A DNA stretch of 64,000 nt from Leptotrichia wadei. GTDB lineage: Bacteria; Fusobacteriota; Fusobacteriia; Fusobacteriales; Leptotrichiaceae. The stretch is taken from assembly GCF_007990445.1 (NCBI RefSeq), contig NZ_AP019841.1:558001-622000 (forward strand), in the 5' to 3' direction. The position numbers and the translations under genes were made by a program. Positions 1 through 8,731 of this stretch are shown here, piece after piece; the stretch's first letter is position 1, and the number at the start of each line of letters is the position of its first letter. The notes under the pieces were generated by a model. The model worked only from the letters and a program-made list of their open reading frames with translations, had not been told where the DNA came from and searched no databases.

Positions 1-14
1 AAGAGGTATTTGTT

Positions 15-845
15 ATGGAAAAATTGGAAAACGGTAATGTAAATAAAAAAAACAAAGTAGAAAAAGTAAGAATTATAAAAAGTGGATATGGAAATGAAGA
101 ATTGCTGAAGAGTTTTTATAATTATCTGAAGGAAAAAAATATTCAGGAAGTTTTTGGAGTGGAACAGGCTGATCTTATAATTTCACTTGGGGGAGATGGA
201 ACGATGCTTATTTCGGCAAAGGAGGCCATCAGGGGGAATATTCCTGTGCTTGCGATAAATATGGGATCTCTTGGGTATCTTGCCGAGATTAAGCCACAGG
301 ATGCTGTGAAAATACTGCAGGATTATGAAAATGGGAATTACAAGTTGGAAGAAAGATCATTTCTTGAAGTCAGATATGAGGATAATATTTTTTATGGATT
401 AAATGAACTTGTAATTACAAAAGGCGGACATGAGGCTCATCTGATACAGGTCGAAGTTTATTCAAATGATATTTTTGTAAATAAATATAGAGCTGATGGA
501 ATAATAGTTGCGACTCCTACAGGTTCTACTGCCTATTCACTTTCAGCTGGAGGTTCAATCGTCCATCCAGGACTAAATGCTTTGACAATCACGCCACTTG
601 CTCCGCAAAGTCTGACAGCACGGCCAATAATTGTAAACGGATGTGAAGTGCTTAGTTTTAAAGCGACTTCCAGAGATGATGCAGTTCATTTGAATATTGA
701 CGGGAATCAATGGTTTCAAATTCAAAAAGGTGATTTAGTATCTGCGAGAATATCAGACAAGAAAGTTAAAATAATAAAACCTATGAATAGCGATTATTAC
801 AGTATTTTACGGCAAAAATTAAAATGGGGCGATTCTGTTTTATAG
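15..845 (+). CDS. nadK: NAD kinase
   Basis: This 276-residue protein phosphorylates NAD to NADP in the cytoplasm using ATP or polyphosphate. The diagnostic GGDGT motif lies at residues 59-63. The family's second conserved block (ATPTGSTAYSLSAGG) follows at about residues 165-180, and a substrate-contacting NE pair is seen in YGLNELVI. The length is typical of bacterial NadK. An AAGAGG ribosome site at positions 1-6 supports the ATG at 15. recN follows about 240 bp downstream, a common bacterial order (nadK-recN). The gene's promoter is outside the window. Confidence 0.95.
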   Translation: MEKLENGNVNKKNKVEKVRIIKSGYGNEELLKSFYNYLKEKNIQEVFGVEQADLIISLGGDGTMLISAKEAIRGNIPVLAINMGSLGYLAEIKPQDAVKILQDYENGNYKLEERSFLEVRYEDNIFYGLNELVITKGGHEAHLIQVEVYSNDIFVNKYRADGIIVATPTGSTAYSLSAGGSIVHPGLNALTITPLAPQSLTARPIIVNGCEVLSFKATSRDDAVHLNIDGNQWFQIQKGDLVSARISDKKVKIIKPMNSDYYSILRQKLKWGDSVL

Positions 846-950
846 TAAAAATGATTTAAAATCGAACTTAAAAATTATGACTATTTTACTTAAGTTCTAA
901 ATTTATATGATTTTTACTAGTTTAATTTTGAGTGAGTTCGAGTATATAAT
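843..950. repeat. Structured intergenic repeat, copy 1 of 2
   Basis: The nadK-recN gap holds an AT-rich hairpin with left arm 870-879 and right arm 906-915 (10 pairs, two of them G-T). About 105 bp around it aligns with 25196-25302 downstream of frr, where the same stem is preserved by different bases. Function is unknown. Otherwise the gap shows only AT-rich sequence and a GGTGAAAGGGA ribosome site for recN. Confidence 0.5.
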
Positions 951-1085
951 TAAAAATATATTATTTTGTTTTTTTATTAGACTGATTCGTAAATTATATA
1001 TATTTTAAAATTATGAAAAAAACAGATATTGATGAAACAATGGGATCTTAACCTATTGTCAAAATAAAATGGTGAAAGGGAAGAA

Positions 1086-2765
1086 ATGCTAAGGGAATTA
1101 AGATTAAATAATTTAGCGATAATAAAAAATCTGGATTTGGAATTTAATGACAAGTTTATTGCATTGACTGGAGAAACTGGAGCTGGAAAGTCAATTATCC
1201 TAAATGGAATATCGCTGTTAATTGGTGAAAGAAGTCATACTGATATGATTAGAAACGGCGCACAAGGCCTTTTTGCAGAAGGGGTTTTTGAGCTGAATGA
1301 AAATCAGAAGAAAAGACTGGATGAGCTTGGATTTGAAATCGAAGATGATGAGCTAATTATAACACGGTATTTTGACAGGAATGCGAAATCTAAGATTACA
1401 GTAAATGGCTCACGGATGACTTTATCGAGATTAAAGGAACTTATGGTGAATATTATTGATTTAGTTGGGCAGCATGAGCATCAATTTCTTTTGAACAGTG
1501 ATTATCATTTACATCTTTTGGATAGATTCTTAGATGATGAAGGGAAAATGCTTTCTAAAAAGATACGTGAAAGTGTAAATAAAATAAAAAAATTAAATTT
1601 GCAAATAGGAAATATTGAAGAGGAAAAATCAAAAATTGCAGAAAAAAAGGATATTCTGGAATTTCAGCTTAATGAAATCAATAGCCTTGAATTGAAGGAA
1701 AATGAAGATAATGAGTTGGAAGAGGAATACAAGATATTATTTAATGCTGGAAAAATCAGTGAAAAGCTGGAGGAAACATCTCAATTTCTGAAGGAAGGGG
1801 AATTTTCAATCTTAACGGCACTTGGAAGGGCTAAGAGAAATTTGGAGCAGCTTTCAGATTTGTCAGAATCGTATAGCGAGCTTTATGATAAAATTGAGTC
1901 TGTTTTGTATGAAGTTGAGGAAATATCGTATTCTGTGGATAATTTTGTTGGAGATGTTGAAATTGATGATAAAAAGCTGGAAAAAATTGTTGAAAGAATT
2001 GACAATATAAATAAGCTGAAATTAAAATATGGCTCAACAATTACTGAAATACTTGAATATAGGGACAAGATTGAAAAGGATCTGTCATTGGTTAATTTTG
2101 AAAGTGAAGAGCTGGAAAACTTGAAAAAAGAAAAAAGTGAGCTTGTAGGTCAATATTTTCAAGACAGTGAAAGGCTTAGTGAAATTCGTGAAAAAATTGC
2201 AGAAAATTTACAGAATACAGTTGATGTTCAGCTGGATGACCTGAATATGGAAAATGCAAAATTTAAAGTGGAAATTACAAAAACTCAGGAAATAACAATA
2301 TACGGGATGGATAATGCAGAATTTATGATTGCAGCAAATGTGGGGGAAACATTTAAGCCACTTGCTAAAATAGCTTCAGGAGGAGAAATTTCACGTATAA
2401 TGCTGGCTTTAAAAACTGTATTTTCAGCAGTTGATAATATTTCTGTGCTTATTTTTGATGAAATTGATACTGGAATTTCGGGTGAAACTGTGAGAAGAGT
2501 GGCAGAAAAATTAAGAGAACTTTCAAAAAATACTCAAATTATATGTGTAACACATTCTCCGCAAATTGCAGGAAAGGCACAGCAGCAGTTTTTCATTAAG
2601 AAGGAAATAGAAAATAACTTTACAGAAACGAAAGTTCACGAATTGAACACTGAAGAAAGAATAAGGGAAATTGCAAGAATCATTTCAGGAGACAATATTA
2701 CAGAGGCATCTATTAATCACGCCAAGGAGATAATGGGACTATGGGACAAGAAAGTATTGGTATAG
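1086..2765 (+). CDS. recN: DNA repair protein RecN
   Basis: This SMC-like ATPase acts in recombinational repair of double-strand breaks. The Walker A motif GETGAGKS is at residues 29-36. A long coiled coil occupies about residues 155-370. The ABC-type signature ASGGEIS (about 430) and Walker B region LIFDEIDTGISGE (about 455) follow, then a D-loop/H-switch segment (VTHSPQIAG). Its 559 residues match the family. An AAAGGGAAG ribosome site precedes the ATG. The 3' end overlaps the next gene by 25 bp in another frame, so the two are probably co-translated. Confidence 0.95.
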   Translation: MLRELRLNNLAIIKNLDLEFNDKFIALTGETGAGKSIILNGISLLIGERSHTDMIRNGAQGLFAEGVFELNENQKKRLDELGFEIEDDELIITRYFDRNAKSKITVNGSRMTLSRLKELMVNIIDLVGQHEHQFLLNSDYHLHLLDRFLDDEGKMLSKKIRESVNKIKKLNLQIGNIEEEKSKIAEKKDILEFQLNEINSLELKENEDNELEEEYKILFNAGKISEKLEETSQFLKEGEFSILTALGRAKRNLEQLSDLSESYSELYDKIESVLYEVEEISYSVDNFVGDVEIDDKKLEKIVERIDNINKLKLKYGSTITEILEYRDKIEKDLSLVNFESEELENLKKEKSELVGQYFQDSERLSEIREKIAENLQNTVDVQLDDLNMENAKFKVEITKTQEITIYGMDNAEFMIAANVGETFKPLAKIASGGEISRIMLALKTVFSAVDNISVLIFDEIDTGISGETVRRVAEKLRELSKNTQIICVTHSPQIAGKAQQQFFIKKEIENNFTETKVHELNTEERIREIARIISGDNITEASINHAKEIMGLWDKKVLV

Positions 2766-3691
2766 ATAATCTGAAAGTGGAAAATAAGGAAAAGCGGAAA
2801 AAGAAAGTAAAAGAAGACATATCTCTTGAAAATAAAATGCAAATTAGAAAATTTCTTGATTTTTTAGAATATGAAAAGGGAAGTTCTCGAAGCACGGCTA
2901 ATGGATATAATCGTGATCTGGTACAGTTTTTCCTGTTTTCTGAGAAAAATTATAATGAAATTGAAGAGCAGGATGTTTTTGGCTATATTGAATATATAAG
3001 TGGAAAACTGAAAAAAAATTCAGTGTTAAGCAAGGTTTCGGCAATAAAGGCTTTTTATAAGTTCTGTTATTTGAACAGGGCAGTGGAAAAAGATCCGGCA
3101 GGGATGGTTAGATCTTTAAAGCGGGAGTATAGATCGCCTGAAATATTGACATTGGAAGAGATAAAAAAAATTGTTGATAGTTGTCCGAATATGCCTGAGG
3201 GAATGCAAAATAGGCTTATTATTAAATTTTTGATTGCTACAGGTGCTAGAATATCGGAAATTTTAAATTTGGAAATAAAAGATCTGGAAAATAAGAGTTA
3301 TGAATTTATTAAAGTGCTTGGGAAAGATTCAAAATACCGAATAGTGCCGATTTATGACAGCCTTGAAAATGAAATAAAAAACTATTTGGATGTTTATAGA
3401 CCAAAATTAAAAAATGCAAATGACAGTTTTAAGATTTTTCCAAATGCACGAAGGGAAAAATTCTGGAAGGATTTAAAAAATATTGCAAAGAATGCTGGAA
3501 TTGAAAAAAATGTTTATCCGCATATTTTTAGATATTCGCTTGCTGAGATTTTGCTTGGAGATAATGCTGATACACGGATAGTTCAGGAGATATTTGGCTA
3601 TGCAAGCATTACGACAATGGAAACTTGTACACATGTTGAAAAATCCAAATTAAAAAAGATATATAATAATATAAAACTGGGAGATGACTAG
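2741..3691 (+). CDS. XerC/XerD-like tyrosine recombinase homologue lacking catalytic residues
   Basis: This 316-residue protein has the full Xer layout: a SAM-like N-terminal domain (about residues 35-120) and a catalytic domain. Aligned by spacing with XerD, Arg170 (GARISEIL), Lys195 (GKDSKYR), His261 and Arg264 (PHIFR) are present. The fifth residue (His/Trp of the GH motif) is Tyr287, and the nucleophilic tyrosine of the usual YTHV motif is Cys296 (ETCTHVEK). Each replacement is one base from the normal codon. Strand cleavage by a tyrosine is therefore not expected. The protein may be a non-catalytic Xer partner or regulator, or an early pseudogene; the frame is fully open. It overlaps recN upstream and the next gene by 8 bp. 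Confidence 0.8.
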   Translation: MGQESIGIDNLKVENKEKRKKKVKEDISLENKMQIRKFLDFLEYEKGSSRSTANGYNRDLVQFFLFSEKNYNEIEEQDVFGYIEYISGKLKKNSVLSKVSAIKAFYKFCYLNRAVEKDPAGMVRSLKREYRSPEILTLEEIKKIVDSCPNMPEGMQNRLIIKFLIATGARISEILNLEIKDLENKSYEFIKVLGKDSKYRIVPIYDSLENEIKNYLDVYRPKLKNANDSFKIFPNARREKFWKDLKNIAKNAGIEKNVYPHIFRYSLAEILLGDNADTRIVQEIFGYASITTMETCTHVEKSKLKKIYNNIKLGDD

Positions 3692-4115
3692 AGAAATGAA
3701 GGAAAAAAGTGAATTAAGAAAGCAGAAGGATGAAAAATTGAAAATACTTATGGCTACGGTTATAGCATATTTTGTATTTTTCATATTGACAGAAATAGGA
3801 ATAATAACAGAATATCTGGGAATCATTATGCTGATTCTGCTATATATGTATGCTAACTACAATCTGATAAATATATTTTTTACAAGTAAGAGAACAACTT
3901 TTAAAGTATATGCCTTTCTTTTTCTGGAAGTTATCTATTTATTCACAGGAAATATTTCGTTGCTAGGTGCGATTGCATATATTGTATTATTTTCGCTTTT
4001 GATTTTTTCAATAAGAAAAGATGAAGGAAGGGAAGAGATTCCTAAAATAATAAGATTTGTGAATATATTTTTAATATTTAAAGTTGTTTTTGTGCTGTCA
4101 ATGCTGCTTTTTTAA
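3684..4115 (+). CDS. Small integral membrane protein, unknown function
   Basis: This 143-residue protein has a charged N-terminus followed by about four hydrophobic segments (about residues 24-45, 48-62, 75-110, 120-143). I do not recognise the family. It overlaps the recombinase homologue by 8 bp, with the start ATG inside the upstream stop region, so it is likely co-translated with it. No catalytic motif is visible. Confidence 0.6.
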   Translation: MTREMKEKSELRKQKDEKLKILMATVIAYFVFFILTEIGIITEYLGIIMLILLYMYANYNLINIFFTSKRTTFKVYAFLFLEVIYLFTGNISLLGAIAYIVLFSLLIFSIRKDEGREEIPKIIRFVNIFLIFKVVFVLSMLLF

Positions 4116-4180
4116 AAGTTACTGCTGAAAGGATGCTTAAAATAAAGATTATTAAAAATAAATAAAAGTTTAAAAAACAG

Positions 4181-4209
4181 TTGAGAAATGTATAAAAAAG
4201 TAGTATAAT
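4181..4209 (+). promoter_or_regulatory. Sigma-70-type promoter for the YueI-like gene and murA
   Basis: TTGAGA at 4181-4186 and TATAAT at 4204-4209 are separated by 17 bp, about 48 bp upstream of the ATG at 4258. This separates the yueI-like/murA pair from the recN group. Confidence 0.7.
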
Positions 4210-4257
4210 GAAAAAATATTGTAAATTAATGTTTTAGATGAATTGGAGAAATAAAAA

Positions 4258-4857
4258 ATGAAAACTAATAGTGTTAATAGAAATAATGGAACAGATGTTA
4301 TGAAAAGTGTAGAAGATGTTACAGATAGAGCAGTTAATGCGCAAGTTGAAAAAAGTTTATTTCTTGGAGAATATAAGGAAAGAATTATAAAGGCTCTTAC
4401 TTTTGAGGAAATAAAGGAAAAGGGGATTTATTATGAAATAGAAGAGGCTTTGGAAAATAAAGATGTGGCAAAAATGGTTATTTCACGTCATGCTGAGTTT
4501 GAAGATATAAAAAAATATATTGAAATAGCTAAAAAGAAAAAAATACCATATAAAATGATAGATAGTCTAGTTTGTTCTGGAGATATTGCACTTGTCGTCG
4601 TGGCAAAGGATGCTATTGAGCATGAAGCTGGAGATGAAATTGTTGTAACTTCAAAACTGGAAATGTGTCATTTGAAACATTTGCCAGATATATATTATGA
4701 AGCTATGGAAAGTCCAATTTGTGATTTTCATTTAAATATAATAAAAGAAGAAATGCCTGAATATGCAAAAAATTATAAGGAATTGACTTTTATGGACAAA
4801 TTATTTGGTTCAAAATGTCCGATATGTCAAAAATTAGGAGGAAAAAAACGTGGTTGA
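4258..4857 (+). CDS. YueI/DUF1694-like protein
   Basis: The 199-residue product resembles the YueI (DUF1694) family. It has an N-terminal segment with the signature-like [15 protein letters not shown] (about residues 34-48) and an alternating alpha/beta body. A C-terminal CPICQK pair of cysteines (about 187-190) could bind a metal. Family function is unknown. The last 8 bp overlap murA, so the two form a translationally coupled pair. Family assignment is from motif recall and is moderate. Confidence 0.55.
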   Translation: MKTNSVNRNNGTDVMKSVEDVTDRAVNAQVEKSLFLGEYKERIIKALTFEEIKEKGIYYEIEEALENKDVAKMVISRHAEFEDIKKYIEIAKKKKIPYKMIDSLVCSGDIALVVVAKDAIEHEAGDEIVVTSKLEMCHLKHLPDIYYEAMESPICDFHLNIIKEEMPEYAKNYKELTFMDKLFGSKCPICQKLGGKKRG

Positions 4858-6118
4858 TGGATTTAGAATAAAAGGAAAAACTCCATTAAATGGGGTAATT
4901 AAAGTAAGTGGCGCTAAAAATGCCGCACTTCCAATAATTATAGCGACGCTTGTTGCAAAGGGAGAATATATTTTAAGAAATGTGCCGAATTTGAGGGATA
5001 TTAGAGTAACAATGAGACTGCTTGAAGATTTGGGAATGGAAACAGAAAAGTTAGATGAGAATACTTATAAAATAATAAATAACGGATTTAAAAGAACTGA
5101 AGCAAGTTATGAAATTGTAAAACAAATGAGAGCTTCATTTCTTGTAATGGGACCTATGATTGCAAATTTAGATGAAGCGGTTGTGTCGCTTCCTGGAGGG
5201 TGTGCGATTGGTTCAAGACCTGTAGATTTGCACTTAAAGGGATTTGAGCTGTTAGGAGCGGATATTACAAGAGTTCATGGATATGTACATGCAAAAGCGG
5301 ATAAATTGAGAGGTGCTGAAATTCCTTTAGGATTTCCAAGCGTAGGAGCTACTCAAAATATAATGATGGCGGCAGTAAAAACACCTGGAAAAACTGTTAT
5401 TTCAAATGCGGCAAGAGAGCCTGAAATTGTTGATTTAGGAAACTTTTTGAATAAAATGGGAGCAAAAATTACAGGACTTGGAACTCCAAATATTGAAATT
5501 GAAGGAGTTGAAGAACTTCATGCTGTGGAATATTCAATTATGCCAGATAGAATTGAAGCTGGAACCTATGTAATTGCTTCATTAGTTACAGAAGGAGATT
5601 TGAAAATACAAAATGCAAGACTTGAAGATCTTGGAGTATTTAAATCTGAACTAGAAGCAATGGGAGTAAAATTTAAGCAAGATGGGGAACTTTTGAGCGT
5701 AATAGGAAAAGCAAGAGATCTAAAACCGTCAAAAATAAAGACATTGCCACATCCAGGATTTCCAACAGATATGCAGCCTCAAATGATGTTGTTACAAGTG
5801 CTTGTAAATGGTGGAAGTTCAATGGAGGAAACTGTATTTGAAAACAGATTTATGCATGTGCCTGAATTTAATAGAATGGGAGCAGATATTACAATAAGAC
5901 ATGGAGTAGCCTTTATAAATGGAGGATTGCCTTTAACAGGCGCAGAAGTAATGTCATCAGATTTAAGAGCTGGAGCGGCATTGGTACTTGCAGGACTTGC
6001 AGCGGATGGCGTGACGGTTGTAAATAGAGTTTACCATATTGACAGAGGATATGATAAATTGGAATTAAAATTAAATACTGTCGGGGCTCAAATTGAAAGA
6101 ATTAAATTGGATATTTAG
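4850..6118 (+). CDS. murA: UDP-N-acetylglucosamine 1-carboxyvinyltransferase
   Basis: MurA catalyses the first committed step of peptidoglycan synthesis, transferring enolpyruvate from PEP to UDP-GlcNAc. The 422 residues begin with [16 protein letters not shown], and the catalytic loop [11 protein letters not shown] at about residue 120 keeps the fosfomycin-target cysteine. Later family blocks ([29 protein letters not shown]) are intact. The start codon is GTG, overlapping the upstream gene by 8 bp. A strong terminator follows at 6148-6177. Confidence 0.95.
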   Translation: MVDGFRIKGKTPLNGVIKVSGAKNAALPIIIATLVAKGEYILRNVPNLRDIRVTMRLLEDLGMETEKLDENTYKIINNGFKRTEASYEIVKQMRASFLVMGPMIANLDEAVVSLPGGCAIGSRPVDLHLKGFELLGADITRVHGYVHAKADKLRGAEIPLGFPSVGATQNIMMAAVKTPGKTVISNAAREPEIVDLGNFLNKMGAKITGLGTPNIEIEGVEELHAVEYSIMPDRIEAGTYVIASLVTEGDLKIQNARLEDLGVFKSELEAMGVKFKQDGELLSVIGKARDLKPSKIKTLPHPGFPTDMQPQMMLLQVLVNGGSSMEETVFENRFMHVPEFNRMGADITIRHGVAFINGGLPLTGAEVMSSDLRAGAALVLAGLAADGVTVVNRVYHIDRGYDKLELKLNTVGAQIERIKLDI

Positions 6119-6147
6119 TGAGTCTGTGAGTATTTTTTAAAAAAATT

Positions 6148-6177
6148 AAAAGACCTTTTTGATTAGGTCTTTTTTTT
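6148..6177 (+). terminator. Intrinsic terminator after murA
   Basis: An 8-bp stem AAAAGACC/GGTCTTTT (6148-6155 and 6166-6173) with a 10-nt loop runs into a T tract. Confidence 0.85.
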
Positions 6178-6227
6178 GTATTGAGGATAATTTGGAGATA
6201 AAATTAAAATTTTGTATAAGAAATTTG

Positions 6228-6256
6228 TTGATTTTATACATAATTTTGTGTATAAT
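6228..6256 (+). promoter_or_regulatory. hicAB promoter with overlapping inverted-repeat operator
   Basis: TTGATT (6228-6233) and TATAAT (6251-6256) are spaced 17 bp. A perfect inverted repeat, TTATACA (6234-6240) and TGTATAA (6249-6255) with an 8-bp centre, occupies the spacer and -10 box. A related half-site, TTGTATAAG, lies just upstream at about 6211-6219. HicB antitoxins with a ribbon-helix-helix domain typically repress their own operon through such sites; binding here is inference. Confidence 0.65.
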
Positions 6257-6273
6257 AATAGTGAGGTGATAAA

Positions 6274-6465
6274 ATGCCGATGACGTCAACGGAAATGATA
6301 AAATTGCTTAAAAAGAACGGATTTGTGCAAATTGCAGGCGGCAAAGGTTCTCATAAGAAATTTTATAATCAGAGTACGGGCAAATCAACTATTGTTCCTG
6401 ATCATAAACAAGAACTTGGTAAAGGTTTGGAGCATAGAATTTTAAAACAGGCTGGACTTAAATAA
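6274..6465 (+). CDS. hicA: HicA-family mRNA interferase toxin
   Basis: At 63 residues this has the typical HicA/YcfA size and a dsRBD-like fold. The N-terminal helix is TEMIKLLKKNGFVQIAGGKGS, and the conserved catalytic histidine lies in GSHKKFYN (residue 27). A C-terminal KGLEHRILKQAGL helix closes the domain. HicA toxins cleave mRNAs and are neutralised by the adjacent HicB. The GAGGTG ribosome site fits the ATG. A 37-bp gap separates it from the antitoxin, so the operon is toxin first, as usual for hicAB. Confidence 0.85.
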   Translation: MPMTSTEMIKLLKKNGFVQIAGGKGSHKKFYNQSTGKSTIVPDHKQELGKGLEHRILKQAGLK

Positions 6466-6502
6466 GTCTAGTTTGTACCTCATAAAAGGAGAGTGAATAA
6501 AT

Positions 6503-6931
6503 ATGGTAGTATACCCAGCAATATTTCATAAATCAGTAGAAGGAGGATATGTTGTAGTATTTCCAGATTTTGATTATGGGGCAACAGAAGGGAAGTCATT
6601 AGAAGAAGCAATGGAAATGGCTGAAGATTATATTGGTACTTGGTTGTATGATGACTTTGTGAATAATAGAAAATTGACAGTTCCGAGTAAATTAAATGAT
6701 GTTTCTATTGAGATTTCTGAAGATGAAAAGGAATTTTATGTGGAAGGTGAAAGTTTTAAGACGTTAGTTGCTTTGGATATGTTGAAATACGTGAGTGAGT
6801 GTAAAAATACAGTAGTTAGAAAAAATGTATCTATACCTAGTTGGCTAAACGAAATGGCAAAAAATCAAAATCTGAATTTTTCTCAAATATTACAAAATGC
6901 TTTAAAACAAGAATTAAAAATAGAATATTAA
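6503..6931 (+). CDS. hicB: HicB-family antitoxin
   Basis: The 142-residue protein has the HicB partially degraded RNase H-like domain (YPAIFHKSVEGGYVVVFPDF, GATEGKSLEEAMEMAEDYI) at residues 3-60. A C-terminal ribbon-helix-helix-like segment (IPSWLNEMAKNQNLNFSQIL) lies at about residues 112-132. It should bind HicA and, through the RHH domain, the palindrome at 6234-6255. An AAAGGAGAG ribosome site precedes the ATG. A terminator follows. Confidence 0.85.
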   Translation: MVVYPAIFHKSVEGGYVVVFPDFDYGATEGKSLEEAMEMAEDYIGTWLYDDFVNNRKLTVPSKLNDVSIEISEDEKEFYVEGESFKTLVALDMLKYVSECKNTVVRKNVSIPSWLNEMAKNQNLNFSQILQNALKQELKIEY

Positions 6932-6941
6932 AAGTAAACAG

Positions 6942-6975
6942 AAAAAATCACAATTTTGATTAGTTGTGATTTTTT
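6942..6975 (+). terminator. Terminator after hicB
   Basis: The 12-bp arms AAAAAATCACAA (6942-6953) and TTGTGATTTTTT (6964-6975) could work in both directions. Confidence 0.8.
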
Positions 6976-7074
6976 ATTAATTAATTTTTTAAAAATTAAT
7001 TTTAGACTAACAAAAAACTAACACGGGTGGGATATAATTATTAAAAATAAATAAAATTTGAAAGGAGAAATATT

Positions 7075-7353
7075 ATGAAAAAATATGCAGTACTATTATT
7101 AATTTTAGGTGTATGTAGTTTAGGTTATGGAAAAGGAAAAAGTTCAAGAAATAAATCTTCAAATTCTTGCACTTCAAATAAAATAATAGTTAATTTTAAA
7201 AATAACACAGCTACATATTGTGAAAATGGAAAGAAAAAAGTAGTAAAAACAGAAGGTAGTGGAATTGATGGAGATGATTGGCAATTAGAGGAAGTTGATG
7301 GGGTAAGTTTATTTGATGAAAATAATCCAAGACTTATATTTATAGGAAGATAA
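7075..7353 (+). CDS. Small secreted protein, unknown function
   Basis: This 92-residue protein has a Sec signal peptide (MKKYAVLLLILGVCSLGYG, cleavage near residue 19-20) and a short hydrophilic mature region with two cysteines (about residues 32 and 48). I recognise no family. An AAAGGAG ribosome site precedes the ATG, and a -10-like TATAAT is at 7033-7038. It lies between two toxin-like genes, but nothing in the sequence ties it to them. Confidence 0.6.
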   Translation: MKKYAVLLLILGVCSLGYGKGKSSRNKSSNSCTSNKIIVNFKNNTATYCENGKKKVVKTEGSGIDGDDWQLEEVDGVSLFDENNPRLIFIGR

Positions 7354-7371
7354 AAATTAAATGATTAGTTT

Positions 7372-7692
7372 TTGTTTAAAGAAATTATACAATCCAAGTT
7401 AAAGAATCCTGAAAATGATGATTATGTAGTTTTGCCTATTTCAACAATTCCGAATAGAATAAACGTGAATCCAACATACGATATTGAAATAGATCCTGCA
7501 AAGTTTTCTAAAATAAATCTGACAAGAATATCTTATATTAGAACTCACAGAATGGTTTCAATACCGATACAACAAATAGATTCAAGCATTATAATAGGTG
7601 ATTTAAAATCAGATTATGAAGAATTATTTTTAAGAATAGTAGAAAAAGTAGAGCAATTTCATAATGAAATAATGGAAGGATTGCTGGAGTAG
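7372..7692 (+). pseudogene. 5'-truncated PemK/MazF-like toxin gene
   Basis: The readable frame opens only at a TTG and gives 106 residues. The pattern DDYVVLPISTI followed by LTRISYIRTHRMVSIP resembles the second half of PemK/MazF endoribonucleases. The usual N-terminal GDIxLVxFPF segment is missing: a stop codon sits two codons upstream (7366) and the preceding gene ends at 7353, so there is no room for it. No good ribosome site is seen and no antitoxin gene adjoins. I read it as a remnant. The family call is from motif resemblance. Confidence 0.5.
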
Positions 7693-7706
7693 AAAATATA
7701 ATAAAA

Positions 7707-7739
7707 AAATCATGGTTGAGAGATTAACTGTGATTTTTT
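7707..7739 (+). terminator. Terminator after the PemK-like remnant
   Basis: The stem ATCATGGTT/AACTGTGAT (7709-7717 and 7726-7734, two G-U pairs) is followed by six T. Confidence 0.65.
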
Positions 7740-7761
7740 GTTATAAAAATTTTCAATTGCA

Positions 7762-7886
7762 TTGTCTTTTAAAGTCATTTATGGTAAAATAAATATATGG
7801 TAAATATAGCAAAATCACTTTAAAAATGAGCTCAAATAAATAAAATTTGAGAAGTTGAAGGCTCTTGAATTTATGAGAGCTTTTTT
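7762..7886 (+). promoter_or_regulatory. tmk promoter and leader with terminator-like hairpin
   Basis: TTGTCT (7762-7767) and a TGG-extended TAAAAT (7785-7790) are spaced 17 bp. About 60 nt into the predicted transcript is an intrinsic terminator: AGGCTCT arm about 7859-7865, AGAGCTT arm 7876-7882, then a T run. It lies 45 bp before tmk. An upstream hairpin (CTCAAAT...ATTTGAG, about 7831-7851) precedes it. This could be an attenuator or a tiny independent RNA. Confidence 0.45.
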
Positions 7887-7931
7887 CTTATTTTTTATAT
7901 TTGCTAGAAAAAGATAAAGGAAATTGATAAG

Positions 7932-8609
7932 ATGGGAAAATTAATAATTGTAGAGGGAACAGATGGAAGCGGGAAGCAGACGCAGACAGAATTGCTGTGT
8001 AAAAAATTGAAGGAAATAAAGGGAGAAGGGAAAGTAAAAAAAATATCTTTTCCAAATTATGAGAGTAGAGCTTCAGAGCCTGTAAAAATGTATCTTGCAG
8101 GTGAATTTGGGGAAACTGTGGAAAGTGTTAATGCCTATGCGGCTTCGGTGCTTTATTCGATTGACAGGTTTGCTTCGTTTAAGACTGAATGGGAAAAGTT
8201 TTATGAGGATGGAGGGATTGTGATTAGTGACAGATATACAATTTCAAATATGATTCATCAAGTTCCAAAAATTCAGGATAAAGCAGAAAGAGAAAAATAT
8301 TTAGATTGGCTTACAGATTTAGAGTGGGGGAAAATTGGGATACCGAAGCCAGATGTTGTATTTTTTTTGGATATTCCTTTTGAAATTAGTCAGAAGCTTA
8401 TGGAAGACAGGGAAAATAAGATAACTGGGAAGAAGGAAAAGGATATTCATGAGAGGGATAAAAATTATTTGAAAAATGCTTATGAGGTGGCAAAGGATCT
8501 TTCGGTAAAATATGGATGGAATGTAATTTCTTGTGTTAATGAGAATGAATTGAGGGGAATAGAGGATATAAATAATGAGATGCTGGAAATAATATTGAAG
8601 AGTATATAG
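7932..8609 (+). CDS. tmk: Thymidylate kinase
   Basis: The enzyme phosphorylates dTMP to dTDP for DNA synthesis. The P-loop GTDGSGKQTQ is at residues 9-18. The DRY-type motif SDRYTISNMIHQ lies at about residue 98, and the P-loop partner region (FLDIPFEISQKLMEDRENK) at about 143. The length of 225 residues is typical. A weak AAAGGA ribosome site precedes the ATG. recA follows after 120 bp with its own promoter. Confidence 0.9.
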   Translation: MGKLIIVEGTDGSGKQTQTELLCKKLKEIKGEGKVKKISFPNYESRASEPVKMYLAGEFGETVESVNAYAASVLYSIDRFASFKTEWEKFYEDGGIVISDRYTISNMIHQVPKIQDKAEREKYLDWLTDLEWGKIGIPKPDVVFFLDIPFEISQKLMEDRENKITGKKEKDIHERDKNYLKNAYEVAKDLSVKYGWNVISCVNENELRGIEDINNEMLEIILKSI

Positions 8610-8682
8610 TTTTTTGAAAATTGGAATTTAATAAAATAAATATTTTTTAAATAACAAAAACATATAAAAAGCAATTAAATTA

Positions 8683-8691
8683 TGGTATAAT
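8683..8691 (+). promoter_or_regulatory. Extended -10 promoter for recA
   Basis: TGGTATAAT at 8683-8691 lies 41 bp before the preferred recA start. There is no convincing -35, and no clear LexA-type box was seen. Confidence 0.5.
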
Positions 8692-8731
8692 AATACTCGA
8701 AGTAAAAATGTTAAAATAAGGAGAGGGTATG

